From assembly GCA_024401715.1 (NCBI GenBank), contig JAKSKO010000007.1, forward strand, positions 1 to 46,006: a stretch of 46,006 nucleotides of DNA, read 5' to 3'. Source of the DNA: Bacteroidales bacterium. Its GTDB lineage: Bacteria; Bacteroidota; Bacteroidia; Bacteroidales; UBA932. The position numbers were made by a program, and so were the translations under genes. Every line of letters begins with the position of its first letter. The stretch's first letter is position 1. The notes under the pieces are model-generated. The model ran no database searches. It was not told where the DNA came from and worked only from the letters and a program-made list of their open reading frames with translations. This document shows positions 1 through 8,183 of this stretch, piece after piece.

Positions 1-315
1 GAAGCCGTCCTTCACACCCAGATGGCCTATCTCCTGGTTGTTAGCCAGAACGGCCAGCTTGTTGCACTTGTGAAACTGGACGACAAAGTTATAGATTGGG
101 ACCACGAGGCAGAGGAGAAATTCTATGCCACACTGGAAGAGAAGAAGAAGGAGATTCTGAACTATGTGAACAAGAACGTTCGCAAGTCAAACAATATCAA
201 CGAGGTTCAGATTGTAAAGGAATCCTTTGCAAAAACTGCAACTATGAAGGTGAAACGCTTCCTTTACTCCAGCCCTAAACAGGAAGAGGAAAAGAAAGAG
301 GAGAAAAAAGATTAG
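1..315 (+). CDS. AMP-forming acyl-CoA synthetase (long-chain fatty acid-CoA ligase), C-terminal end only
   Basis: The reading frame is open from base 1 to a TAG at 313-315, so this is the 3' end (104 codons) of a gene starting outside the window. The segment has the look of the mobile C-terminal domain of long-chain acyl-CoA synthetases: a short beta stretch (YLLVVSQNGQLVALVKLD), a charged helix ending in a KEILNYVNKNV-type segment, then the closing FAKTATMKVKRFLY, which resembles the conserved T-x-K-(I/V)-K-R family terminus carrying the catalytic lysine. The extreme C-terminus is a run of Glu and Lys. The family activates fatty acids with ATP and CoA in the cytoplasm. The gene converges with the U32 gene and overlaps its stop codon by 4 bases. 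The family call is good; the substrate is not determined. Confidence 0.75.
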   Translation, partial: EAVLHTQMAYLLVVSQNGQLVALVKLDDKVIDWDHEAEEKFYATLEEKKKEILNYVNKNVRKSNNINEVQIVKESFAKTATMKVKRFLYSSPKQEEEKKEEKKD

Positions 316-2066
316 GACTCCCCAACTGTCATTTCACAGTTGGCACAGTCGAAATGCAGACTTAAGGTCTTGCCGTTATTTTTAAGGAACAGACCGCCGC
401 TGGCATCCACGCCACGGTGGTCTTTCTGTTTGGGACACAGGCCCATGCGGTGGCGTATGCAGTATTTAGTGCGCATCAGCTCTCCCTGGCGGCGCGGGTG
501 TGCAAGGTTTTCCGCCGATAAGCCAGCATCCACATTCTGCGTGGGGTGCACGCACTTCAGTGCCTTCACTTCAATTTCCTGAAGAAGCTGTGCCATATCG
601 CGGCGAATCCCGTTCAGAAAAGATGCGGGAAGCATGGCAAGAGGACCATCGGCCGAAAGGGACTTGAGGGTGAAATTATACTCGGCGGCAGTCTTGTTCA
701 GCTGGCTGGCAATCATCTCGCGCATTCTGTCCTGCTTCTGCGCCGTTTCAAAGCCCGAAAGATCATATTCCCTGCGCACAGCCACGCCGTCTTCCCTACG
801 GGCCTCAACTTTCAGTACGGAGGATTCGAAGGAGAGTGAGATATTCACCGCAAGCAGGCGCTGCGGAAGCGCGTTCTCCAGCTTGCGCTCGAACTCCGTA
901 TCGCGGTTGCGCCACAGCCTGTCTCCCGCCTTCAGGGCCGATGGAACCTTGCAGAAAACGCTGTTCCCTTCCACTTTGTCGGCACGGAAACCAAGCACCT
1001 CACCACTGCGGGAAACAATGCACAGGCCGTCTCCGTTATTCACTATTTTGCCGTTCAGGACAATGCAATCCCTTTTCACAGCCTTTACGCTGCCTATTTC
1101 CTCACCTATGTATTTGGCGGCATCACTGCTGTGCCACTGTCCCCTCTGCCCGTCTATGAAAAGACTGGTGTAGCCGCGATGGAAAGTCTTGTACAGGTCC
1201 GGGACAAAACCTCCTTCCACCCTACCGAAGGAAGAGCGGCAATATCGGCCGGCACTTCCATGCACAAGCTCATCCAAGGCAATGGAATAGGCCCTCACCA
1301 CGTTTTTCACATAGGATTCGTTCTTCAGACGTCCTTCTATCTTGAAGGATATAACCCCGGCATCGGCCAAAGCGGGAAGACGGTCTATGAGGCAGTAGTC
1401 TTTCAGGGAGAGCATGGGCTTGTTGCTGCACAGAACCCTGCCGCTGCCGTCCACCAGGTCATAGTTGTTCCTGCAGGGCTGGGCACATTCCCCGCGGTTG
1501 GCGCTGCGTCCGGTGAGGTATTCAGACAGATAGCAGTCTCCGCTGTAGCATACGCAAAGTGCACCGTGAACGAAAAACTCTATATCCGTGCCGGGAACAG
1601 CCTCCCTTATGGCCTTTATCTGTTCCAGTGAAAGCTCCCTTTCAAGAATGAGGCGCTGGAAACCCATGGCTGCAAGTTCACGTGCACGCTCCGGGGTTCT
1701 TATCGCGCACTGGGTGCTGGCATGGAATTCCTCTTCCCAAGGGCCGTTTTCCCTTAGCAGAGGCATCATGCCTGTATCCTGGATTATGAAAGAACTAATC
1801 CCGCGCCCCTTCATCTGAAGCATCATGCGCAACAGTTCCTCCCTTTCCTGCTGATTGTTGCAAAGGGTGTTCACCGTCACGAAAATCTTTGCACCGTAGT
1901 GCGATGCAAATGAGCACAGACGCTGTATCTCTTCTATGGAATTTCCCGCAGCAGCACGTGCACCGAAGGCCGGTCCCCCGATATACACCGCATCGGCACC
2001 GCAGCGTATTGCAGCGATGCCGATGTCAGCATTACGTGCCGGAGCAAGAAGTTCCAGCGGAGTCAT
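312..2066 (-). CDS. U32 family peptidase-like protein (collagenase-like / RlhA-type)
   Basis: 584 residues. The N-terminus (PLELLAPARNADIGIAAI) and the cysteine cluster CVCYSGDC at 171-178 followed by SANRGECAQPCR at 188-199 are hallmarks of the U32 family. Characterised members are either annotated as collagenase-like proteases or act in RNA modification (E. coli RlhA, tRNA hydroxylation proteins TrhP/YegQ); the cysteines are thought to hold an iron-sulfur cluster. The length, with a C-terminal region after about residue 340, fits the long U32 form common in Bacteroidota. Its ATG overlaps the stop of the upstream TPR gene (TAATG), so the two are probably translated together. I cannot choose between protease and RNA hydroxylation roles from sequence alone; the latter is better supported in recent work on the family. 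Confidence 0.8.
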   Translation of the reverse strand: MTPLELLAPARNADIGIAAIRCGADAVYIGGPAFGARAAAGNSIEEIQRLCSFASHYGAKIFVTVNTLCNNQQEREELLRMMLQMKGRGISSFIIQDTGMMPLLRENGPWEEEFHASTQCAIRTPERARELAAMGFQRLILERELSLEQIKAIREAVPGTDIEFFVHGALCVCYSGDCYLSEYLTGRSANRGECAQPCRNNYDLVDGSGRVLCSNKPMLSLKDYCLIDRLPALADAGVISFKIEGRLKNESYVKNVVRAYSIALDELVHGSAGRYCRSSFGRVEGGFVPDLYKTFHRGYTSLFIDGQRGQWHSSDAAKYIGEEIGSVKAVKRDCIVLNGKIVNNGDGLCIVSRSGEVLGFRADKVEGNSVFCKVPSALKAGDRLWRNRDTEFERKLENALPQRLLAVNISLSFESSVLKVEARREDGVAVRREYDLSGFETAQKQDRMREMIASQLNKTAAEYNFTLKSLSADGPLAMLPASFLNGIRRDMAQLLQEIEVKALKCVHPTQNVDAGLSAENLAHPRRQGELMRTKYCIRHRMGLCPKQKDHRGVDASGGLFLKNNGKTLSLHFDCANCEMTVGES

Positions 2067-2947
2067 TATTTGTTAAGCTGAGCCTTGAAAGCCTCGATTG
2101 CAGCTTTCATCTGTGCTGCGTCAGCTGCGTCAGGAGCAACCTCAAGGTATTTCTGGAGATTCTCCATTGCGCCTTTGATGTCACCTGCTTTCTGTGAGGC
2201 GATACCTGCAATCTTGTATGCGTTTGCAGAAGGTGCATAGCTTGCAGATTTAAGCGCAGCCTCAACAGCCTCTTTGTATTTCTGTGCCTTGTTCAGAGCG
2301 TTGGCATCCTTAAGGTAGATGGTTGAAAGCTGTTTGTTTGCGTTAGCCTCCTGGCCAAGACCTGCAGCTTTCTCGAATGCCTCGATTGCAGCCTCTTTCT
2401 TGCCGAGGGCGTTAAGAACCTGACCTTTCTGAAGAACAAGTTTGCCCATCTCCGGATTCTTTGCAAGCACAGCTTCCAGATGCTCAAGCGCTGATTTATA
2501 CTCCTCTGCCTTTGCTGCAGCATCCTTTGCTGTAGAAGCAGCTTTCATTTTTGCGCCTGCAATGGCCTGGTGGAGCTGATCCACTTTCTCTTCGGCTTTC
2601 TGTGCAATTTCCTCCTCGCCGTTTTCAACTGCGATTTTTGCCGTTGCAACATACTGCTCTATCGCCTCTTCAAGTTTACCCTCTTTTGCATATGCGTTTG
2701 CAAGGGCGTTGTTGGCCATTGTATAACCTTTCTTGCAAGTGGCAACAAGCTCTTCAGCTGCCTCCTCTGTGCTGTTTGCAGCCTCATTCCAAGCAGCCTT
2801 GAATGAATCAATGGCAAGTTTGAAATCACCGTTTACAAGAGACTCGTTAGCCTCTTTGGCAAGATTGCTTGCCTTCTCCAAATCCTGTGCAAATGCAAGT
2901 GTGGCCGATGCGATGACAGCCGAAACAAGAACGATCAATTTTTTCAT
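2066..2947 (-). CDS. Exported tetratricopeptide-repeat protein
   Basis: 293 residues starting at MKKLIVLVSAVIASATLAFAQ, a clear Sec signal peptide with probable cleavage after AFA. An upstream in-frame extension to 3175 is open, but it runs through the promoter and has no signal peptide, so I reject it. The mature protein is almost entirely helical and rich in Ala, Glu and Lys. It contains several 34-residue TPR-like units, for example LVNGDFKLAIDSFKAAW, AKEGKLEEAIEQYVATA, LGKKEAAIEAFEKAAGL and KAGDIKGAMENLQKYLEV. TPR proteins are protein-protein scaffolds; the signal peptide puts this one in the periplasm. It is translationally coupled to the U32 gene downstream. The partner is unknown. Confidence 0.85.
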   Translation of the reverse strand: MKKLIVLVSAVIASATLAFAQDLEKASNLAKEANESLVNGDFKLAIDSFKAAWNEAANSTEEAAEELVATCKKGYTMANNALANAYAKEGKLEEAIEQYVATAKIAVENGEEEIAQKAEEKVDQLHQAIAGAKMKAASTAKDAAAKAEEYKSALEHLEAVLAKNPEMGKLVLQKGQVLNALGKKEAAIEAFEKAAGLGQEANANKQLSTIYLKDANALNKAQKYKEAVEAALKSASYAPSANAYKIAGIASQKAGDIKGAMENLQKYLEVAPDAADAAQMKAAIEAFKAQLNK

Positions 2948-3001
2948 AATTTCACTCAGTATTTTTATTATTAACTTTTTTCCGATTCTGCAAACGAAAA
3001 G

Positions 3002-3009
3002 CAAAAGTA
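3002..3009 (-). promoter_or_regulatory. -7 promoter box for the TPR gene
   Basis: On the minus strand these bases read TACTTTTG, matching the Bacteroides consensus TAnnTTTG. A TTTG at 3032-3035 (minus), 22 bases upstream, could be the -33 element. The box lies about 55 bases before the TPR start at 2947 and interlocks with the oppositely directed box at 3022-3029. Confidence 0.55.
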
Positions 3010-3021
3010 ACAAAAAATGTG

Positions 3022-3029
3022 TAAATTTG
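3022..3029 (+). promoter_or_regulatory. -7 promoter box for the M16-like gene
   Basis: TAAATTTG matches TAnnTTTG exactly and ends 14 bases before the ATG at 3044, implying a very short 5' leader. No clear -33 TTTG is present at the usual distance. Confidence 0.5.
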
Positions 3030-3043
3030 CGCAAAATTACGCT

Positions 3044-5329
3044 ATGAGTAGAGTCAAATACATATTTACAGCCCTGTTTTTGCTGCTGATTCCCGCACTT
3101 CTTGAAGGACAGGATGGCAAGGAGGAGCCATTTGCGAACCTCCCGGAACTGAAGGACGACGCAAGTTTCATCCAAGGCAGTTTCGCCAACGGCATAAACT
3201 ATTGTTTTGCGGAAAACAATACCGACAAAGGCATGATGAACATATCCCTGGTACAGAAAATGGATTCCTCCATAGACGAGCAGGAACTCATGAACATTGC
3301 CAGGGAAGGCTTTTCAAAGGTTGATTTCGTCAGCCCCAGCTTCAACGGCTTCCTCTCACGCCACGGCATCTATCCTTCAGCAGACGGCTATGTCTCCGTT
3401 TGCAAAGGCGCCCTGCATTTCAATATAGAGCGTCTGTCATCGGCCATGAATGAAAATGTGCTGGACAGCACCTTCATATCCATATTCGAGCTTGCATCCA
3501 TACTTTCGGCAAAGGGAACGGATTCCAAATCCCAGCTTCTGATGATAAGCGGCGATGTGGACAGCAAAACAATGATTGGAAGGCTGAAGCTTCTTTCCCT
3601 TTTCATTCCCAGAAAAAACGGAGATGTTCCGGAACTGGAATACAGCTGGGACAGCACAAAGGTGTCCAATGCCTATTTCAAGGTGAATCATCACCACGGA
3701 ATTTCTGAAATCACGGTTGGACGCAAGGAAGCCAGACCCCCGAAGCAGTATATGAAAACTGTGCTGCCCGTAATATCGGACAAGCTGGCCAACGAATTCG
3801 GATGGCTGGTGGAAAAACGCCTGGTGAGTGCCTTTTCGTCCCGTAAGATGGCTATCTCAACAGAATTTCAGCATATAACCGCCTGCGACGGCCCTTACGA
3901 CGAAGAAATCATGCTTAACATAGTTTGTCCGTCGGCCGACACAGCCACGGTGAAAACCATCTTGATGGACGAACTCACCCGCCTTTACACCTGGGGGCTG
4001 AATGATGAGGAGTATGCCTGCGTGGAGAATTCATACAAATACCGCTGGATGCAGCAGGCGAAAACCTACATCAAGGACAATTCGGAACTGCAGAAGACTG
4101 GCAAGGCGGCCTGGCTTTACAACGGATCTCTGGCAAACGACATTTCCAAGATAGATTTTGTATACAGGGACATGAGCCTTGAGGTGAAAACCAGGCTCTT
4201 CAACAACTATATGTCCCGCCTTCTGGAAAAACTGTGCACAAAGAATCCTTATCTGCCCAGAAGCCTGCAAAGCGTGTCCAACAGCAGGGTGCAGACATGC
4301 ATAGATTCCCATGCCGATGTTCCCGCCATGAAAGCTCCGAAAGACAAGGACGAATATATGACCGGGGGCAAGATATGGACCTTTGCCAATAACGTGAACA
4401 TCATACACAAGAAGATGGACACAAAAGGGCTGGCCTATTACTCTTATGCCGTGAAAGGTTCGCGCCAGGATACGGATATAGACAATTTCGCCAGCATAGA
4501 CGGCCTTCCGGACGATATTTTCTCCAACTATCTGGCATCCACCGGAATAGAAATGAAGGTGAACCTTCAGCCCGCAGATGTGCGTCTGGAGGGCTGTGTG
4601 ATAGAGGAGAATCTTGAACAGCTGATAAAGATTCTTGTAGCCTTCTCGGCCCAGAAGGAAAATACGGGATGTCTGGGAGCAAACAACTATAAACTTCTGG
4701 TTATTGTATCCGACTACACCGACGAACAGATAAAAACCCTGGCTTCCAAATATGTATACGGCCTGCGTCCGGGTGTGAAATGGAAAGCCACCATGGAGAG
4801 CGATGACAGCTGGGACAGGGACCTGAACCTTCGCGGATTCCTCACCCAGGAAAAATTCTTCACCATAGACAGGACCGTGAACAATGAGGCCGTGGCCGAT
4901 GTGGCATCCTATGCATTGCTTGGCGCCCTTGCCAAGGAGTTTGACGGCTGTGACGTATATCCCGGCAACTGGTCCGCCTTTGTGGGCACAGAGGGAAAAT
5001 ACCATCTGATATATGGCGTGCATTCTTTCAACAGTGTAAAGGATAACCCTTATTTCACGATTAACGGGGAAAAAGAACTGAAATTCAGACTGTCCAAAGT
5101 CCTGTGGCAACTGTCCGGAAAAATGATTTCCAAAGAAGAACTGGAAGAATACAAGCTTAGGGCCGCCAATGCGCATGAAAGTAGAAGCAAAACCCCTTCC
5201 TTCATCATAGACCTTGCGGTAAACAGATATGTGGCAAACAAGGATTTCAGCCGATATGCCTCAAGGGTTAACCTGGTTACTGCAGAACAGATTCAGAATT
5301 TTTATGCTACCGCCACTTCTTCAAATTGA
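3044..5329 (+). CDS. Exported M16-family (insulinase-like) protein lacking the HxxEH motif
   Basis: 761 residues from MSRVKYIFTALFLLLIPALLEGQ, a signal peptide; the in-frame ATG at 3017 would sit in the promoter and lose the signal peptide. The overall pattern, with two repeated alpha/beta halves, segments such as LANEFGWLVEKRLVSAFSSRK and a C-terminal SKEELEEYKLRAANAH stretch, resembles the M16 domains found in pairs in Bacteroidota periplasmic peptidases. I find no HxxEH or HxxEHxxx(n)E zinc site; the expected N-terminal region has only LSRHGIYPS. It is therefore probably a non-catalytic M16 homologue, perhaps one partner of a heterodimer. The 3' end overlaps the DUF3109 gene by 26 bases. 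Family assignment is moderate because only distant features are visible. Confidence 0.6.
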   Translation: MSRVKYIFTALFLLLIPALLEGQDGKEEPFANLPELKDDASFIQGSFANGINYCFAENNTDKGMMNISLVQKMDSSIDEQELMNIAREGFSKVDFVSPSFNGFLSRHGIYPSADGYVSVCKGALHFNIERLSSAMNENVLDSTFISIFELASILSAKGTDSKSQLLMISGDVDSKTMIGRLKLLSLFIPRKNGDVPELEYSWDSTKVSNAYFKVNHHHGISEITVGRKEARPPKQYMKTVLPVISDKLANEFGWLVEKRLVSAFSSRKMAISTEFQHITACDGPYDEEIMLNIVCPSADTATVKTILMDELTRLYTWGLNDEEYACVENSYKYRWMQQAKTYIKDNSELQKTGKAAWLYNGSLANDISKIDFVYRDMSLEVKTRLFNNYMSRLLEKLCTKNPYLPRSLQSVSNSRVQTCIDSHADVPAMKAPKDKDEYMTGGKIWTFANNVNIIHKKMDTKGLAYYSYAVKGSRQDTDIDNFASIDGLPDDIFSNYLASTGIEMKVNLQPADVRLEGCVIEENLEQLIKILVAFSAQKENTGCLGANNYKLLVIVSDYTDEQIKTLASKYVYGLRPGVKWKATMESDDSWDRDLNLRGFLTQEKFFTIDRTVNNEAVADVASYALLGALAKEFDGCDVYPGNWSAFVGTEGKYHLIYGVHSFNSVKDNPYFTINGEKELKFRLSKVLWQLSGKMISKEELEEYKLRAANAHESRSKTPSFIIDLAVNRYVANKDFSRYASRVNLVTAEQIQNFYATATSSN

Positions 5330-5915
5330 CAACATACTGGTTTCCTCTGAAATCATAAGCGAATGTTTCGCCTGTGATTATGAAACATGCAGGGGTGCAT
5401 GCTGCATCATAGGAGACAGCGGAGCCCCCATGGACATCTTTGCCAAAGCAGACAGGAACGATGTTGAAAAGGGCATAGGCCGGAACGAAGCTGAAACAAT
5501 ACGCAACTGCTGGGAGGATTTCAAACCCCTGCTTGGCAAGGAGGCACTGGAAACGGTGGCGAAACAGGGATTCTGCGTTACGGACAGCGACGGAGACCTT
5601 GTCACACCACTTGTTCCCGGAACGGAAGAATGCGCTTTCTGCCATATGAGCCCGGAGAAAGGCTGTATGTGCGCCATAGAAATGAAAGGCGGGGTGAAAC
5701 CCATCTCCTGCTCTCTTTATCCCATACGCACAAAGGTTCTGCGCACGGGCATCCTTGCCCTGAACCTGCATCACTGGGATATATGCAAATGCGCTTTTGA
5801 AAAAGGCCGTAAGGAGAATATACGCGCCTATGAATTCCTTAAAGGCCCCATCACCAGAGCTTTCGGTGAAGAATTCTATCAGGCGCTGGATACGGCAAGA
5901 AAGGAATTGGAATAG
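5304..5915 (+). CDS. DUF3109 family cysteine-rich protein (YkgJ-like metal binding)
   Basis: 203 residues. The start is set at the ATG in MLPPLLQIDNILVSSEI, which matches the usual beginning of this family; the longer open frame back to 5229 only duplicates the coding end of the upstream gene. The protein contains cysteine groups FACDYETCRGACC near residue 22, ECAFCHMSPEKGCMCAIE near 115, and SCSLYPIR followed by ICKCAF, the layout of DUF3109 proteins, which are thought to chelate zinc or an iron-sulfur cluster. No signal peptide is seen, so it is probably cytoplasmic. The 26-base overlap with the M16-like gene implies co-translation. No biochemical function is known for the family. Confidence 0.8.
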   Translation: MLPPLLQIDNILVSSEIISECFACDYETCRGACCIIGDSGAPMDIFAKADRNDVEKGIGRNEAETIRNCWEDFKPLLGKEALETVAKQGFCVTDSDGDLVTPLVPGTEECAFCHMSPEKGCMCAIEMKGGVKPISCSLYPIRTKVLRTGILALNLHHWDICKCAFEKGRKENIRAYEFLKGPITRAFGEEFYQALDTARKELE

Positions 5916-5993
5916 CAGGCGCACCTGTGCTTAAAGAGGATTATTCGGGTTGGGTTTAACATTGATAGGCCGCCTGCCATTCGCTTTCCGTTT

Positions 5994-7190
5994 TTATTTC
6001 ACGTCTACTATACTGAAGGTGAGCCGCACGTCTCCGAAGTTGTGGCTTACATCGCCGCCGGCCTCTATGTAGCGCCGGCTAAGGTTCCCACGCCACACAA
6101 TATCGTCCCTGGAGCGGTACGGAATGGACATTTCAAATCCGTAACTCTTGGAATTGTATTTCACTACGGCGCTGCAGTTCCAGGAAGTCATCTCGCCGCC
6201 GTCATCCTCTATTATCATGAAGGCACAGCTTTGCAACTGCTGCGTCCAGTCACTAACCAGCAGGGTGTTAAGCGGCACGGCCTTTCCAAGCTGGGAACGT
6301 TTGATAACCACAATGAAGTCCGTTATGGAAGGATTGTACAGGTATATGTCGTTTTCCACCTTTGCAGTGAAAGATTCTATGCTGCCTATCTTCACGAAGA
6401 ACTCACTGGCTCCCTGGAACCAGTTATCGTAATTCCTGGTCATGGTGAAATCTTTCAGTATGAGGCTTTTTACCGGCCCGTCATCACTGGCAGATGCTTT
6501 GGTTTCAATCCTGATGTTGCCGCCTTCCACCCAGTCCGGATTTTTCTTCCTGAGGACATCAAGGGTCATGTGGCGTGAATCGTCATTGTTGTTCACTATC
6601 CACACCGGGCGCTGCTTTGCCATCTCCTCCGTCACATTCACTTTTTGCATCTTCCCCTTCTCATCCATATAATAACCCACATTGCTGGAAGAGCCGTTCA
6701 AGGGATCGAAACTTATCACCGGCAGCTGTTTCCCGTCCCAATTCTCGGAATACGGCCAGTATATCTGCATGTCGCTGCCACTGATATAGTTCAGATAGTC
6801 CTGTGCCGACAATCCGTCCCCGCCGGCCTTTGTCTTTTTGCCGTAATACTCATAGAACAATTCCCGAAGGGGTTTTGAATACCTTGCGGAACGGTCCTCG
6901 GCCTTGGTTCCCAGGGAGCTGTCCCCCACTCCCCTTCCCGGGCTTTCGAACATGTCCCGCATGGTATATTCCTGATCATAACCGTTGGAAAGTGAAGCCG
7001 ACACCGCATCATGAACCTCTCTCACCTGCGACAACTCCAGAGAGCTGCTGGAAAGCACATCCACCACATCCGTGAAACGGACATCGGCATCCGCCGGAAG
7101 CCTGCCGTCATCGGTCTTCACCTTGGTACACGAAGCCGCCGATATCAGGCTTGCGTATAGAAAAAGCATAAGTGTTTTTTTCATCTTCAT
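5994..7190 (-). CDS. Lipoprotein of unknown function
   Basis: 398 residues from MKMKKTLMLFLYASLISAASC; the lipobox cysteine is residue 21, so the protein should be lipid anchored. A six-codon longer start (7205) is possible but begins MRKKRM before the signal sequence. The mature region has no motif I recognise. It contains a section rich in Asp, Ser and Gly around residues 70-130, a hydrophobic YWPYSENWDG patch near 150, and a C-terminal half that looks beta rich (SLILKDFTMTR, DFIVVIKRSQ, AFMIIEDDGG, VRLTFSIVDVK). It stands alone between the DUF3109 gene (convergent) and the prmC terminator. It resembles the many Bacteroidota-specific lipoproteins with C2-like beta domains, but that is an impression, not an identification. 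Confidence 0.75.
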   Translation of the reverse strand: MKMKKTLMLFLYASLISAASCTKVKTDDGRLPADADVRFTDVVDVLSSSSLELSQVREVHDAVSASLSNGYDQEYTMRDMFESPGRGVGDSSLGTKAEDRSARYSKPLRELFYEYYGKKTKAGGDGLSAQDYLNYISGSDMQIYWPYSENWDGKQLPVISFDPLNGSSSNVGYYMDEKGKMQKVNVTEEMAKQRPVWIVNNNDDSRHMTLDVLRKKNPDWVEGGNIRIETKASASDDGPVKSLILKDFTMTRNYDNWFQGASEFFVKIGSIESFTAKVENDIYLYNPSITDFIVVIKRSQLGKAVPLNTLLVSDWTQQLQSCAFMIIEDDGGEMTSWNCSAVVKYNSKSYGFEMSIPYRSRDDIVWRGNLSRRYIEAGGDVSHNFGDVRLTFSIVDVK

Positions 7191-7208
7191 TCTTTTTTTC
7201 CGCAAAGC

Positions 7209-7245
7209 AAAAAAAAATTATCCGTGTAAAAAAATACACGGATAA
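7209..7245 (-). terminator. Intrinsic terminator of the mrcA-ddl-prmC operon
   Basis: A perfect 11-base inverted repeat, TTATCCGTGTA at 7218-7228 and TACACGGATAA at 7235-7245, encloses a six-base A loop. On the minus strand the stem is followed by nine T residues (7217-7209). It lies about 26 bases after the prmC stop codon, the expected place. Confidence 0.9.
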
Positions 7246-7271
7246 TTTCGGAAAATCTCTGTTTGAAAGGG

Positions 7272-8183
7272 CTAGGCGCTGTGTTTTTCAAAAACAACCA
7301 TCCTTTCTTTGTTGCAAAGATCCTTCACAATTTCCACCTCTTTGAAGCCCGCCTGGACAAAAAGCGCCTTTGTATCGGCTCCCAGGGCCTCATTTATTTC
7401 CACAAGGCCGCAAATTTGGGTGTTGGAATTTGATACCGATATTTCTGCTATTTTTTTGTAAAAAATCAGCGGATTGTCGTCCGGAACGAACAAAGCAAGG
7501 GCTGGTTCGAAGTCCAGGACATTCTTTTTCATCTGGGCTTTCTCCTTTTCCATCACGTATGGAGGGTTGCTTACTATCACATCGAAAGGTCCATACTCCT
7601 TAATGATGGCCGCCATCGCATCTGCATCCATGATGTCGGCCTTTTTGAAATACGGCCTTCTGTGCACGTCCAGTTTTATGTTCTGGCCCATGGCAGTTTT
7701 CACCGCCTCTGCGGAAATGTCCACGCCCACAACAAGGCTGTCCGGGACATTCAGGGCCATTGTCCAGGCTATGCAACCGGAACCGGTACAAAGGTCCAGT
7801 ATGCGCACGGGCTCTGCCTTCGGGCCGAAAGCACTGCGCTTGCGGTATATGATCATCGCCTTCTCTATGGCCTTGCGGCAAAGTTCCTCTGTTTCCGGAC
7901 GCGGAATAAGGACAGAAGGGTTGACATTGTATTTCTGGCCATAGAACTCCGTATAGCCAAGCACATACTGCAAAGGCTCGCCCGTAAGAAGGCGTTCCAG
8001 TGCCTGGTTGGCCTTGGCAATAAGACTGTCCTTGATGTCCAGGGATGAATTTACTATGTATGTATATCCCTGAACTCCAAGGTATTCGGAACACAAAGAG
8101 GACGCGATTGCGGCAGCCTCCTTATCCGAATACAGTCTGGACAGGGACTCTCTTGCAGAGAGCACGAATTCTTTTATCTGCAT
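7272..8183 (-). CDS. prmC: Peptide chain release factor N5-glutamine methyltransferase PrmC (HemK)
   Basis: 303 residues starting at MQIKEFVLSARESL. It has the helical N-terminal release factor-binding domain with GEPLQYVLGYTEFYG at about 68-82, the linker IPRPETEEL at 93-101, the S-adenosylmethionine loop LDLCTGSGCI at 129-138, an acidic ribose-binding GVDIS near 153-157, and the catalytic NPPY at 206-209. The enzyme methylates the glutamine of the GGQ motif in release factors RF1 and RF2. The open frame continues upstream to 8396 but that part overlaps ddl in another frame, so the ATG at 8183 is chosen. Its start overlaps the end of ddl by 10 bases, and a strong terminator follows. Confidence 0.95.
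   Translation of the reverse strand: MQIKEFVLSARESLSRLYSDKEAAAIASSLCSEYLGVQGYTYIVNSSLDIKDSLIAKANQALERLLTGEPLQYVLGYTEFYGQKYNVNPSVLIPRPETEELCRKAIEKAMIIYRKRSAFGPKAEPVRILDLCTGSGCIAWTMALNVPDSLVVGVDISAEAVKTAMGQNIKLDVHRRPYFKKADIMDADAMAAIIKEYGPFDVIVSNPPYVMEKEKAQMKKNVLDFEPALALFVPDDNPLIFYKKIAEISVSNSNTQICGLVEINEALGADTKALFVQAGFKEVEIVKDLCNKERMVVFEKHSA

Noticed and set aside
4031-5176. A 381-codon open frame on the minus strand.
   Set aside because: It lies wholly inside the M16-like gene, has no family motif, and its composition (many His, Gly, Phe, Val) is typical of the reverse complement of a coding frame.
5915-5977. Inverted repeat GCAGGCG/CGCCTGC as a terminator between the convergent DUF3109 and lipoprotein genes.
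   Set aside because: The arms are 49 bases apart and no T run follows on either strand.
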